Positions 45,833 to 55,383 of a stretch of 64,000 nucleotides of DNA are shown here, one piece after another. Every line of letters begins with the position of its first letter. The first letter of the stretch is position 1. Under the pieces are notes generated by a model, which saw only the letters and a list, made by a program, of their open reading frames with translations, was not told the origin of the DNA and did no database searches. Position numbers and translations under genes: made by a program. The DNA is from Corynebacterium occultum. GTDB lineage: Bacteria; Actinomycetota; Actinomycetes; Mycobacteriales; Mycobacteriaceae. The stretch lies in the NCBI RefSeq assembly GCF_009734425.1, contig NZ_CP046455.1, forward strand, positions 2,046,001 to 2,110,000. Reading direction: 5' to 3'.

Positions 45833-47275
45833 TTAGCGGACCTCAGTGTTGTCGATGGAGGTGCGGATGAACTGCTTGACCGCCTCCACATCATTGGGCA
45901 GGTCGGTGACGTGGTGCTCGGTGTCGAGGACGCCGGCGAAACGCGCCGGGATCTCAGGCTCGGTGCCGATGGCTTCCTTGATGGTCTCGGCAAACTTCAC
46001 CGGCAGGGCGGTCTCCAGGCAGACGATGGGGGTATCCACATCCTTGCTCCAGTCCCGGGCCACGAAGACACCATCGGCGGTGTGCGGGTCGATCAGGACA
46101 CCGAAACGCTCATGCACATCCTTGATGGTGGCCAGGCGATCTTCGTGGGTGGACTTGGCGGAGCCGAAACCAAACTCATCGATCACGTCAAGCATGCGGG
46201 TGTCCTCGGCGAGGGAGAAACCACCCTGGTCGAGCATGCCGAAGAGCTGGCGGACACGGCCGGCATCGCCCTCCATCAGGTCGAAGATGAAACGCTCGAA
46301 GTTGGAGGCACGGGAGATATCCATCGAGGGGCTGGAGGTGGCGTAGGTCTCGCTGGACTTACGGGGGCGGTAATAGCCGGTGCTGAAGAAGTCGTTGAGC
46401 ACGTCATTTTCATTGGTGGCCACCAGCAGACGGTCGATCGGCAGCCCCATCTGGCGGGCGATGTGACCGGCGCAGATATCACCGAAGTTGCCGGTGGGCA
46501 CGGAGAAGGAGATCTTCTGGTCGTTGCTCTCGGTCAGCTTCAGCCAGGTGCTGACGTAGTACACGATCTGGGCCATCAGGCGGGCCCAGTTGATGGAGTT
46601 GACCGCACCGATGCGGTGCTCTGCCTTGAAAGCGGCGTCAGAGGAAACCGCCTTGACCACGTCCTGGCAGTCATCGAAGACACCCTCGAGGGCGATATTG
46701 AAGATATTCGGGTCATCCAGACCGAACATCTGGGCCTGCTGGAAGGGGGTCATGCGGCCGGCGGGGGTGAGCATGAATACGCGGATGCCCTCCCGGCCGC
46801 GCATGGCGTACTCGGCGGAGGAACCGGTGTCACCGGAGGTGGCGCCGAGGATGTTCATGGTCTCGTTGCGGCGGGCCAGCTCATATTCGAAGAGCTCGCC
46901 GAGCAGCTGCATCGCCATGTCCTTGAAGGCGGCGGTCGGCCCCTCGGAGAGGTGACCGAGGTAGAGGCCGTCCTCCAGCTTGGTCACCGGCACGATCTCC
47001 TCGTGCGCGAATTTTTCGCTGGTGTAGGCGCGGGCGGTGATCGCCTCGATATCTTCCGCGGGGATGTCATCGATATAGAGTTTGAGGACCTCCGCCGCCA
47101 GGGCCGCGTAGCCCTTCTCCCGGAGGAGGGTGCGCCAGGCGGTGAGCGTGGCATCATCCAGTTCCGGGTATTCCGCCGGGAGGTAGAGGCCACCGTCCGG
47201 GGCTAGGCCGCCGAGGAGGATATCGGTGAACTTTGCAGGGGTTGCTGAGCTGTCTCGAGTTGAAATGTAATCCAC
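45833..47275 (-). CDS. thrC: Threonine synthase
   Basis: A 480-residue fold-type II PLP enzyme, start GTG read as MDYISTRDSSATPAKFTDIL, very close to the C. glutamicum protein as I remember it. The PLP lysine is in TAAFKDMAMQLLGELFEYEL near residue 118; ATSGDTGSSAEYAMRGREGI binds the phosphate; SFSVPTGNFGDICAGH is also conserved. Converts O-phosphohomoserine to threonine. TAAGGT 8 nt before the GTG suggests a leaderless message. Divergent from the MFS gene. Confidence 0.96.
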   Translation of the reverse strand: MDYISTRDSSATPAKFTDILLGGLAPDGGLYLPAEYPELDDATLTAWRTLLREKGYAALAAEVLKLYIDDIPAEDIEAITARAYTSEKFAHEEIVPVTKLEDGLYLGHLSEGPTAAFKDMAMQLLGELFEYELARRNETMNILGATSGDTGSSAEYAMRGREGIRVFMLTPAGRMTPFQQAQMFGLDDPNIFNIALEGVFDDCQDVVKAVSSDAAFKAEHRIGAVNSINWARLMAQIVYYVSTWLKLTESNDQKISFSVPTGNFGDICAGHIARQMGLPIDRLLVATNENDVLNDFFSTGYYRPRKSSETYATSSPSMDISRASNFERFIFDLMEGDAGRVRQLFGMLDQGGFSLAEDTRMLDVIDEFGFGSAKSTHEDRLATIKDVHERFGVLIDPHTADGVFVARDWSKDVDTPIVCLETALPVKFAETIKEAIGTEPEIPARFAGVLDTEHHVTDLPNDVEAVKQFIRTSIDNTEVR

Positions 47276-47409
47276 GCCCCATACCTTACTTACCTCCTGC
47301 CGGGATTACAGTGGCCACCGACCGGGCAACCCCCGGAGTTGACCCCGGGGCGACTGTCCCATTCGAGGCAGATCCCACTTTCCTGATAAGAGGATTAAGG
47401 TGTGATGTT

Positions 47410-48777
47410 GTGAGCAGCCCTGATCCCCGTACCGTTTTAACCCGCCGTGCCATCACCGTCTGGGTGGCTGCCGTAGCCGTCTACGTGGTGGCCATCACCG
47501 GTCGCACCAGCTTCGGTGTCGCCGGTGTGGAAGCCATCGAACGCTTTGGTATCGACGCCTCCCGGATCGCGGTCTTCACCGCCGTCCAGATCGGTGTCTA
47601 CGCCTTCGCCCAGATCCCGATGGGTATGCTGATCGACCGCTTCGGCCCCCGGAAGATGCTGGTGGCCGGTGCTGTGGTGATGGGGGCCGGCCAGATTCTG
47701 CTCGGCCTCACCGGTAATTACTGGGTGGCCATCCTCGCCAGGGTGCTCATCGGTGCCGGCGATGCCTCCGCCTTCCTCTCGGTGATGCGGATCCTGCCCT
47801 ACTGGTTCCCGCTGAAGAAAACTCCGCTGTTCACCCAGCTCACCGCCTCCCTCGGTCAGCTGGGCCAGTTCATTTCCGCGGTCCCCTTCATGGCGCTGCT
47901 GCATCTCTCCGGCTGGACCGTCGCCTTCGTCTCCCTCGGCGCGGTGGGTGTCCTGATCGCCATGGCCGCCGGAGTCGCCGTCGCTGACTCCCCCGACACC
48001 GACGATGCCGCTAAACAGGCCCGGGCGGAGAAGAAGGCCCGCCGGGCCGGGGAAGAACCTCCGCTTGACGACGCCGTGGTCACCCCCCGGGAGCCCGCCC
48101 AGGTCTGGGAACTGCTGAAGATGGTGCTGCGCAGCCCCGTCTGCTGGCTCGGTTTCTTCATCCACTACTCCTGCATGCTGCCCCAGATCGTCTTCACCCT
48201 GCTGTGGGGCGTGCCCATGATGATCCTGGGCATGGGTCTCTCCTCCGCCCAGGCGGCCCTGGTGCTCACCCTCAACACCGTCGCCACCGTCTCCATCGGC
48301 CCACTGCTGGGGCTCATCTCCAGCCGGCTGGGGCAGCGTCGTGAGCTCGGCGCCCTGGCCTTCACGCTGATCATCGGTGCCACCTGGATCATCTTCTTCA
48401 TGTCCGAAACCCCGCGTGGTCTGATGGCGATCATCATCGTCAACATCATCGTCGCCATGTGCACCCCGGCAGCGAACTTCGGTTTCGATCATGTCCGGGA
48501 ACGACTGGACCGCAAATTCGTGGCCACCGGCACCGGCCTGTCCAACATGGGCGGTTTCCTTTCCGGCATGCTCGCCGCCCAGCTGGTGGGTGTCCTGCTG
48601 GACTGGAGCGCCCAAGGCAAGACCTACGCCTGGGCTGATTTCCGCATCGCCTGGATCGCGGTCATCGTCGTCTGGGCACTGGGTGTGATCGGGCTGTTGA
48701 TCTCGCGCTCCGCCATGCTGCGTTCCGACCGGGGCCGGGGTCGTGGCACCAAGGTGGTGGAACACACCGAGGTCTAG
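47410..48777 (+). CDS. Major facilitator superfamily transporter
   Basis: A 455-residue protein from a GTG at 47410, with AAGG about 9 nt upstream; the longer frame overlaps the thrC promoter. Twelve hydrophobic helices in two halves, with a charged central loop (ADSPDTDDAAKQARAEKKAR) near residue 185. Motif A-like GMLIDRFGPRKMLVAGA lies between helices 2 and 3. The substrate is unknown. Confidence 0.88.
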   Translation: MSSPDPRTVLTRRAITVWVAAVAVYVVAITGRTSFGVAGVEAIERFGIDASRIAVFTAVQIGVYAFAQIPMGMLIDRFGPRKMLVAGAVVMGAGQILLGLTGNYWVAILARVLIGAGDASAFLSVMRILPYWFPLKKTPLFTQLTASLGQLGQFISAVPFMALLHLSGWTVAFVSLGAVGVLIAMAAGVAVADSPDTDDAAKQARAEKKARRAGEEPPLDDAVVTPREPAQVWELLKMVLRSPVCWLGFFIHYSCMLPQIVFTLLWGVPMMILGMGLSSAQAALVLTLNTVATVSIGPLLGLISSRLGQRRELGALAFTLIIGATWIIFFMSETPRGLMAIIIVNIIVAMCTPAANFGFDHVRERLDRKFVATGTGLSNMGGFLSGMLAAQLVGVLLDWSAQGKTYAWADFRIAWIAVIVVWALGVIGLLISRSAMLRSDRGRGRGTKVVEHTEV

Positions 48778-48805
48778 ATCTTCCAGTCCAGGGGATTCAC
48801 CCGAA

Positions 48806-48880
48806 ATATCCCCCCGCCCCCTGCCCGGGGAACCTGAAGAGGTTCAGTCCCGGGCATGGGGGCGGGGGGATGTTTTTTCA
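48806..48880. terminator. Bidirectional terminator
   Basis: CCCCCCGCCCC near 48810 pairs with GGGGCGGGGGG near 48860-48870, with a TGCCCGGG/CCCGGGCA inner stem, then TGTTTTTTC on the plus strand. Lies between converging genes. Confidence 0.85.
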
Positions 48881-48892
48881 TTCAGGGGCGAC

Positions 48893-49354
48893 TCAGTGAC
48901 GGGGTCCACGGGGACCACGGGGGCCCTGCGGCGGATCCTGGCGGCCGGTGAGGATATCGATCACACTGCGGATCGCGGCATCACCGATGCCTGAGGAACC
49001 CACGAAATCAATGGTGTCCCGGCCCTGCTCAAAGGTCTTGCGGACATCCTCCCAGGGATTGCGGGGACGACCATGGTCACGGTGGCGGGGACCGAAGAAG
49101 TCCTCAGCGGCCCGGTCAATGACCTCGGCTGCCTCGGTCTCCTCCCCTGCTGCGGAGAAATCCTCGGAATCTTGATCATCATCTTCCTCATAACCCGGGA
49201 AGAAAGCGTCAACCTCCACCTCCAGGCTGAGGGTGCGGCCGTCAAAGTCGATGCGGTCACGGGGGTCCATGCCAGCGGAGCGGGCGGCGTCGACAAGTGC
49301 CACCAGATCAGCAAAGCTGGCGTCCTTGAGGTCGATGGAAAGTTTCAGTGCCAT
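48893..49354 (-). CDS. Conserved acidic protein of unknown function
   Basis: A 153-residue protein from the ATG at 49354, with AGAAGGA upstream. The N-terminal MALKLSIDLKDASFADLVAL and GRTLSLEVEVDAFFPG suggest a small alpha/beta domain; then an acidic stretch YEEDDDQDSEDF, a helical segment and a PQGPRGPRGPRH tail. It is upstream of nothing obvious; glnE follows in the same direction after about 120 nt. No family named. Confidence 0.75.
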   Translation of the reverse strand: MALKLSIDLKDASFADLVALVDAARSAGMDPRDRIDFDGRTLSLEVEVDAFFPGYEEDDDQDSEDFSAAGEETEAAEVIDRAAEDFFGPRHRDHGRPRNPWEDVRKTFEQGRDTIDFVGSSGIGDAAIRSVIDILTGRQDPPQGPRGPRGPRH

Positions 49355-49476
49355 GATGTCCAATCCTTCTGGGTGGTGGGTCTGAATCCGAGTGTAGGTA
49401 CCGCAAACTGTCACGTCGATACCCTTAGGGGAAAGATCGGGGTTCCTCCCCAACCCCCCTCCCGGCAACCGCCGCT

Positions 49477-52400
49477 TCAGCTTTCCCGTTCCAGGATGCG
49501 CTCCCCCCAGAACACCTCATCGACCACCTGCCGGGCCCGGCGCGTGACCTTGAGGTAGTGCTCCAGGAATCCGTGGTTGTCATTGGGATTCCAGCCGGCG
49601 GCACCGGCCACCTGGGCGAGTTGGTGTCCGGGTTGGGGCAGCTGGTCGGTGCGTTTACCGCGGACCAGCACCAGGGCGTTGCGTGATTTGGTGGCCAGCA
49701 GCCAGGAGTCCCGCAGCTTCTCCGCCTTCTTCTCGCTCAGGAGTCCCTCCGCGGCAAGCACCTCGAGGGTTTCCAGGGTGGAGGTGTTGTGCAGTCCGGG
49801 ATGTTCGTGGGCGTGCATCAGGGTCAGCAGCTGTGCGGTCCATTCCACATCACCCAGTCCACCCCGGCCGAGTTTGGTGTGGGTGTTGCGGTCCGCGCCC
49901 CGGGGGAGGCGTTCCTCATCCACCCGGGCCTTCATGCGGCGAACCTCCCGGATGGTGGCCTGGTCGGCTCCTCCATCCGGGTAGCGCAGCGGGTCAATGG
50001 CCTGGAGGAAGGCGAGTCCCACGTCTTCATCGCCGGCGACATTGGTAGCCCGGAGCAGGGCCTGGAGTTCCCAGGTTTCACCCCAGCGGCGGTAGTAGGA
50101 CTCATAGGACTTCACGGTGCGCACGATGGGACCACTGCGGCCCTCCGGCCGCAGGCCGAGGTCGACCTCCAGGGGTGGGTCCTGGCTGGGTTTGGCGAGT
50201 CGGGTGCGCAGCTGGTCACAGACCGAGATCGCCCACCTGATGGCTTCGTTCTCATCCTGGCCTTCGATGGGTTCGGCGACAAACATGACATCGGCGTCGG
50301 AGCCATAACCGAGTTCTGCCCCACCGAGGCGGCCCATCCCGATCACCGCGATGCGGGCGGGTGCTTCGTCCCGGTTCCGAATCTTGAGCTGGTAGCGCAC
50401 CTCGGAACGAAGTGCCGCCTCTAGGACGGCATTCCACACCCTGGAGAGGTTATGGCAGACCTCCTGCACATCCATCATTCCCAGCAGGTCGGCGGCAGCC
50501 ACCCGGGCCAGCTCTCCACGGCGCAGTGAGCGGGCCACGCTGATTGCCCGTTCCGGATCCTGGTGGCGGCCAGCTGCTGCCACCAGGGAGCGGGCGACCG
50601 TGTCGGCCGACTTTTCCAGCAGTTTCGGCCCCTTCGCCCCGTCCCCGAGCAACTTGACGATGTCCGGGGCGGCGATGATCAGGTCGGCGGTGTAGGGCGA
50701 GTTTCCCAGGATCTTCATCAACCGCTGGCCGACGATGCCCTCATCCCGCAGCATCCGCAGGAACCAGGTGCGGTCATAGGCGGCATCGGAGAGCTTCCGG
50801 TAGTTCAGCAACCCCGCGTCCGGGTCGGCGGTGTTGGCCAGCCAGTCCATCAGGGAGGGCAGCAGCATCGCCTGGATCTTTGATTTGCGGGTCGCCCCGG
50901 ATGCCAGGGCGGCAAGGTGCTCGTAGGCGCGTTCCGGGGAGCGGTAGCCCAGTGCCGCCATCTGCAGCTGGGCTGCCTCGCGGGACAGCTTCAGGGTGTC
51001 CACCGACATGTTGACCACGGAGTTCAGCAGTGGGCGGTAGAAGATTCGACGGTGCAGGGAAGAGATCAGCAGGCGCATCTTGCGGAGCTTGTCCAGCATC
51101 ATCTCTTCTGCGGAACGGTTACCGGAGCTGGTGAAACCGGCGGTAATCGCCAGCCAGTGCAGGTGCGCCCTCTCATCTTTCGCGGGCAGCAGGTGGGTAC
51201 GGCGCAGGCGGTGCAGCTGCAGGCGGTGTTCCAGCAGGCGGAGGAACTCATAGGCGGCGATCAGGTCATGGCCGTCCTCCCGGCCGACATAGCCGCCGAG
51301 CACCAGGGCGTGCAACGCCTTGGTGGTGGAGAGTGCCCGCAGGGACTCATCGGAACGACCGTGCACCAGCTGCAGCAGCTGCACCGCAAATTCGACGTCC
51401 CGCAGGCCCCCGTTACCCAGTTTGAGTTCCCGGTTCCGCAGTTTCTCCGGAACGTTCTCCACCACGCGACGTCGCATCGCCTGGACATCATCGACGAAGG
51501 AGTCACGCTGGCTGGCTGCCCAGACCATGGGCTGGAGCTGGTCGATATAGGCCTGCCCCAACGGCCGGTAGCCGGTCATCGCCCGGGCCTTGAGCAGGGC
51601 CTGGAACTCCCAGGTCTCCGCCCAACGCTTGTAGTAGGCGAGATGGCTGTCGAGGGTGCGCACCAGAGCGCCCTGCTTCCCCTCCGGTCGTAGGGCGGCA
51701 TCGACCTCGAAGAAGGCCCGGGAACCGATCCGGTTGAACTCGCCGGCCAACCGGGTGGCCCGGGAGCTGGCGGGTTCCGCGATGAAGATGACGTCCACAT
51801 CGGAGATGTAGTTCAGCTCCCGGGCACCGCACTTACCCATCGCCATGATGGCCAGCCTGGTGTCCACCGGTTTCTCCCCGTACACCGACTCCACCGCCAC
51901 CGCCAGGGCGGCAGTGAGGGCGGCATCCGCCAGATCAGCCAACAGGGTGGTCACCGTGTTCAGCGGGACAATCGGGTGGCCGATGCGGCGGCGCGACCCC
52001 GGGTAGGTGCCCGCCAGGTCATGGGCGGCGATCCTCATGATCAGGGTGCGGTAGGTCAATTTCAGGGACTGTTCCGCCTCCGCTCCCCCGATCCTGGCGC
52101 GGTAGGTGCCAGCCCCGTCCAGGGTGGAAGTGGCCGGGTCAGGCCCATAATCAATGACCTCGTCCTCCACCGGGATCTCAATGTCTGCCGGCACCGCATC
52201 CACGGCTTCAAGCATCTGGGTCATCATCTGCGCTGCGGTGGGCAGCGGCTGCACCAGCTGTGGCCACAGCTCGGGGTGTGCCACCAAGTGGTCGCCCAGG
52301 GCGGTGGAACCACCGAGCAGGGCGATCAGACGCACCCGCAGCGCGGTATCACTGAGCAGGGCGTGGTTGAGTTCGCATCGGCGCGCGCCGGGTTCGGCCG

Positions 52401-52641
52401 TCATCCGTTGTTCCGCGGAACTATAGCTGAGCCCGTCCGCCTCATCGAGGGCACCCATCAGTCGGACCAGGGTGTTCAGCGCCAGGTCTGGGTCACCTGC
52501 ACCCCCTAGCGCCCAGAGAAGATCTTCACTTTCGGGGTTATTCCACCTCAGCCATTCCAGGTCCTCGCTGGCACGGGGATGGGAGAGGCCGATCAGGCCC
52601 GGGGTTGGCAGGCTACTGCGGGGAGAACGCGGAAGGGTCAT
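49477..52641 (-). CDS. glnE: Bifunctional glutamine synthetase adenylyltransferase/deadenylylase
   Basis: A 1054-residue protein with two nucleotidyltransferase halves. The domain nearer the N-terminus has NYISDVDVIFIAEP (about 278-291), the second has GYGSDADVMFVAEP (about 781-794); both retain the two Asp that bind metal. Helical regulatory domains follow each. It attaches or removes AMP on GlnA1 (Tyr406 here) in response to nitrogen status. It lies 52 nt downstream of glnA2, in the same direction. Confidence 0.96.
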   Translation of the reverse strand: MTLPRSPRSSLPTPGLIGLSHPRASEDLEWLRWNNPESEDLLWALGGAGDPDLALNTLVRLMGALDEADGLSYSSAEQRMTAEPGARRCELNHALLSDTALRVRLIALLGGSTALGDHLVAHPELWPQLVQPLPTAAQMMTQMLEAVDAVPADIEIPVEDEVIDYGPDPATSTLDGAGTYRARIGGAEAEQSLKLTYRTLIMRIAAHDLAGTYPGSRRRIGHPIVPLNTVTTLLADLADAALTAALAVAVESVYGEKPVDTRLAIMAMGKCGARELNYISDVDVIFIAEPASSRATRLAGEFNRIGSRAFFEVDAALRPEGKQGALVRTLDSHLAYYKRWAETWEFQALLKARAMTGYRPLGQAYIDQLQPMVWAASQRDSFVDDVQAMRRRVVENVPEKLRNRELKLGNGGLRDVEFAVQLLQLVHGRSDESLRALSTTKALHALVLGGYVGREDGHDLIAAYEFLRLLEHRLQLHRLRRTHLLPAKDERAHLHWLAITAGFTSSGNRSAEEMMLDKLRKMRLLISSLHRRIFYRPLLNSVVNMSVDTLKLSREAAQLQMAALGYRSPERAYEHLAALASGATRKSKIQAMLLPSLMDWLANTADPDAGLLNYRKLSDAAYDRTWFLRMLRDEGIVGQRLMKILGNSPYTADLIIAAPDIVKLLGDGAKGPKLLEKSADTVARSLVAAAGRHQDPERAISVARSLRRGELARVAAADLLGMMDVQEVCHNLSRVWNAVLEAALRSEVRYQLKIRNRDEAPARIAVIGMGRLGGAELGYGSDADVMFVAEPIEGQDENEAIRWAISVCDQLRTRLAKPSQDPPLEVDLGLRPEGRSGPIVRTVKSYESYYRRWGETWELQALLRATNVAGDEDVGLAFLQAIDPLRYPDGGADQATIREVRRMKARVDEERLPRGADRNTHTKLGRGGLGDVEWTAQLLTLMHAHEHPGLHNTSTLETLEVLAAEGLLSEKKAEKLRDSWLLATKSRNALVLVRGKRTDQLPQPGHQLAQVAGAAGWNPNDNHGFLEHYLKVTRRARQVVDEVFWGERILERES

Positions 52642-52693
52642 GATTTATCGGTGTGGCTCCAACAGGGTTTTAATGGGTGTGGGTGGGACGGGG

Positions 52694-54034
52694 CTAGTAA
52701 CCGAGGGTGCTCCGCAGCTCCCAGGGGGTGATCTGTTCCTGGTAGCGGTGCCACTCATCCCATTTGCTGCGTAGATAGAACTCGAAGACATGCTCGCCGA
52801 GGACCTCCGCCATCAGCTCGGACCCCTCGAATTCGCGCAGCGCCCCCTCCAGGTCAGTGGGTAGGTCCACATAGCCCATGGCCAGGCGTTCCCGGCGGGT
52901 GAGATCGGAGATATTGTCCTCGGCGGGTTCCTCCAGTTCATAACCCTCCCGGATGCCCTTGAGACCGGCACCGAGCAGCACCGCATAACCCAGGTAGGGG
53001 TTGACGGCGGTGTCGATGTTGCGGATTTCCACGCGACGGGATTCAGCCTTGTGCAGCCGGTAGGTGGGTACCCGAACCAGGGCCGAGCGGTTGGAGATTC
53101 CCCAGGTCGCGGCGGTGGGGGCCTCATTGCCGAACATGATGCGCTTATAGGAGTTGACCCACTGGTTGGTCACCGCGGTCATCTCCGGGGCGTGACGGAG
53201 GATGCCGGCGATGAACTGCCGACCAGTGACGGAAAGGCTGATCTCATCATCCGGGTCATGGAAGGCGTTCTGATCCCCCTCAAACAGCGACATGTGGGAG
53301 TGCATCGCGGAACCAGCCTGCTTGTGGAAAGGCTTGGGCATGAAGGTGGCCGCCACATTGTTCTGCATCGCCACCTGCTTGACGATGTAGCGCAGCGTCA
53401 TGATGGAGTCCGCCATGGTCAGCACATCAGCATGCCGCAGGTCGATCTCCTGCTGCCCTGGTGAGGTCTCATGATGGGAGAACTCAACCGGGATACCCAT
53501 GGACTCGATCGCCATCATCGATTCGCGGCGGACCGCACGGCCATCAAAGTGGGAGGCCTGGTCGAAATAACCGCCCGAGTCGGTGGGGACGGGTTCATGG
53601 CCATCGGTATCGAGGCTCTTGACCAGGTAGAACTCGATCTCCGGGGAAATCATGCAGGTGAAACCATCCTCCGCCGCGGAGTCCACCTGACGGCGCAGCA
53701 CCTGGCGGGGATCCGCCCAGGAGGGGGTGCCGTCCGGCATCGTGACGTCACAGAACATCCGGGCGGTGACCAGCGGGGAGTCCTCTGGATCGAAGGGCAG
53801 GATCTGGAAGGTGGAGGGGTCCGGCAGGGCGATCATGTCCGCTTCGGACACCCGGGAGAATCCCTCGATGGCGGAGCCATCGAATCCCACCCCCTCCTCG
53901 AAGGCGGATTCCAACTCACTGGAGGCCATGACCACCGACTTGAGGTAACCGAGGATGTCGGTGAACCAGAGCCTGATGAACTTGATGCCACTTTCCTCAA
54001 CGGTGCGGAGCACGAATTCCTGCTGACTGTTCAT
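52694..54034 (-). CDS. glnA2: Glutamine synthetase GlnA2 (non-adenylylated type)
   Basis: A 446-residue protein from MNSQQEFVLRTVEESGIKFI at 54034, the length of corynebacterial GlnA2; an ATG 9 nt upstream is in frame. Glutamine-synthetase motifs are present (FMPKPFHKQAGSAMHSHMSL, NRSALVRVP). Where GlnA1 has the adenylylation tyrosine, this protein reads PAEDNISDLT, so GlnE cannot modify it there. Paired with glnE in an operon. GlnA2 activity in C. glutamicum is reported to be low or dispensable. Confidence 0.94.
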   Translation of the reverse strand: MNSQQEFVLRTVEESGIKFIRLWFTDILGYLKSVVMASSELESAFEEGVGFDGSAIEGFSRVSEADMIALPDPSTFQILPFDPEDSPLVTARMFCDVTMPDGTPSWADPRQVLRRQVDSAAEDGFTCMISPEIEFYLVKSLDTDGHEPVPTDSGGYFDQASHFDGRAVRRESMMAIESMGIPVEFSHHETSPGQQEIDLRHADVLTMADSIMTLRYIVKQVAMQNNVAATFMPKPFHKQAGSAMHSHMSLFEGDQNAFHDPDDEISLSVTGRQFIAGILRHAPEMTAVTNQWVNSYKRIMFGNEAPTAATWGISNRSALVRVPTYRLHKAESRRVEIRNIDTAVNPYLGYAVLLGAGLKGIREGYELEEPAEDNISDLTRRERLAMGYVDLPTDLEGALREFEGSELMAEVLGEHVFEFYLRSKWDEWHRYQEQITPWELRSTLGY

Positions 54035-54234
54035 GCTGCCCATGCTAGTTCCGGCACCCGGAGTGGTGGTGGCAGTTATGCGTCCCCCAAATCCCCGGAA
54101 ATAACACCGGGGGTGGTTATTTATACCCTTCATGCAGGTAGTGGGAAATTTTCAAAAGATCGGGGGTAGCCATGTCCGGCGGGACTGCTCAACTAAAAGG
54201 GAAATCGAACATACAAACGAAAGGTTCAATCACC
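54035..54234. promoter_or_regulatory. Divergent glnA2 / DUF2786 intergenic region
   Basis: 200 bp with an AT-rich centre (GTTATTTATACCC near 54115, ACTAAAAGGG near 54190). No AmtR-like palindrome is clear to me. GAAAGG precedes the plus-strand ATG. Confidence 0.4.
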
Positions 54235-55326
54235 ATGAGCACCCACCCCAACTCCCCGCACCACCCTGAGTTCCCCCACACTTCCTTCAGCGAGGATCAT
54301 CAACACTGGCGCAACTACACCCTTGAGCTGCAGGAGAAGATCACACAGGGATTGCTCGCCGCCGCAGCCAAGGGTTGGACCCCTGATGATCTCCGACATG
54401 TCCTCGGATGCCGGATCAACCACCTCCTCTTCCAGGTCCTGTCCCTGATCAACAACACCATCCCACCAGCCACAAGGAAGGCCTGGCAGCGTCAATGCCA
54501 CGCAGTCGAGGAATTCCACCTCTCCACCGCAGCCCTGGAGGAGTGCGTCACCCTGCTCCGTCGACTCCAACCCCTCCATGACCATCCCCTGCTGGGGGAT
54601 CCCCACGGGGTGGAGGAAAGCAATCAGGCCTTCACCCGGCTGAGCCCGGAACAACGCAAGGCACACCACCGTATTCTCGCCCTGCTGAAGAAGGCTGAGT
54701 CCACCAACTTCGAGGCCGAGGCCAATGCGCTGGTGGCCAAGGCACAGCACCTGCGACAGCATTACCGGATCGAGTCCCTCGGGGAGGACAGTGCCGGGGA
54801 CTTCTCACCCCAGGCCCAGCGGGTCTACCTGCATGCCCCGTGGATCAAATACCAGTACAACCTGCTGGCCAGGATCGCCCAGGTCAACGGTTGCGCCACC
54901 ATGCTGCTGACCAGCAATGGCATCGCCACCGTCCTGGGAACCCCCGATGATCTGCGCTATGTCACCGACCTCTTCGTCAGTCTCAACCGGCAGCGGGAAC
55001 ATTTCATGCGCACCTCCCCCGGCGCGCACGAGGCTGCCGCCCGGGGTGAGACCTCCGCCTACCGCCGCAGCTTCATGATCGCCTACACCCACCGTGTGGG
55101 TCAGCTGCTGGAAGTCGCCTCCCGTTCCGCCGAGGGTGACAGCGCCCTCCCGGTACTGGCCGCCCGTGGCTCCGCCGCCCAGCACACCCTTAGTCGGCTC
55201 TTTCCCCGGAGTCGCTCACTGCGCCTGAGTTCCCGCCACGCGGGTGGTTACCGGGATGGGGTTGTCGCCGCTCAGCATTCCCATCTCCGTGGTGACCTCC
55301 TGGGCATTAAACCGATGCCCCTCTAA
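54235..55326 (+). CDS. DUF2786-domain protein
   Basis: A 363-residue protein from the ATG at 54235. The segment HHRILALLKKAESTNFEAEA ... KAQHLRQHYRIE near residues 144-185 is the DUF2786 pattern; the flanks (WTPDDLRHVLGCRINHLLFQ, AYTHRVGQLLEVASRSAEGD) are helical. DUF2786 proteins occur in phage and actinobacterial genomes without a proven function. It stands alone between glnA2 and the CYTH-CHAD gene. Confidence 0.83.
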   Translation: MSTHPNSPHHPEFPHTSFSEDHQHWRNYTLELQEKITQGLLAAAAKGWTPDDLRHVLGCRINHLLFQVLSLINNTIPPATRKAWQRQCHAVEEFHLSTAALEECVTLLRRLQPLHDHPLLGDPHGVEESNQAFTRLSPEQRKAHHRILALLKKAESTNFEAEANALVAKAQHLRQHYRIESLGEDSAGDFSPQAQRVYLHAPWIKYQYNLLARIAQVNGCATMLLTSNGIATVLGTPDDLRYVTDLFVSLNRQREHFMRTSPGAHEAAARGETSAYRRSFMIAYTHRVGQLLEVASRSAEGDSALPVLAARGSAAQHTLSRLFPRSRSLRLSSRHAGGYRDGVVAAQHSHLRGDLLGIKPMPL

Positions 55327-55383
55327 TCCCGGGAGGGCTAAAGTGAGGGTGAACACCCCCCTGGAGAACTGGAGAGATCACTG

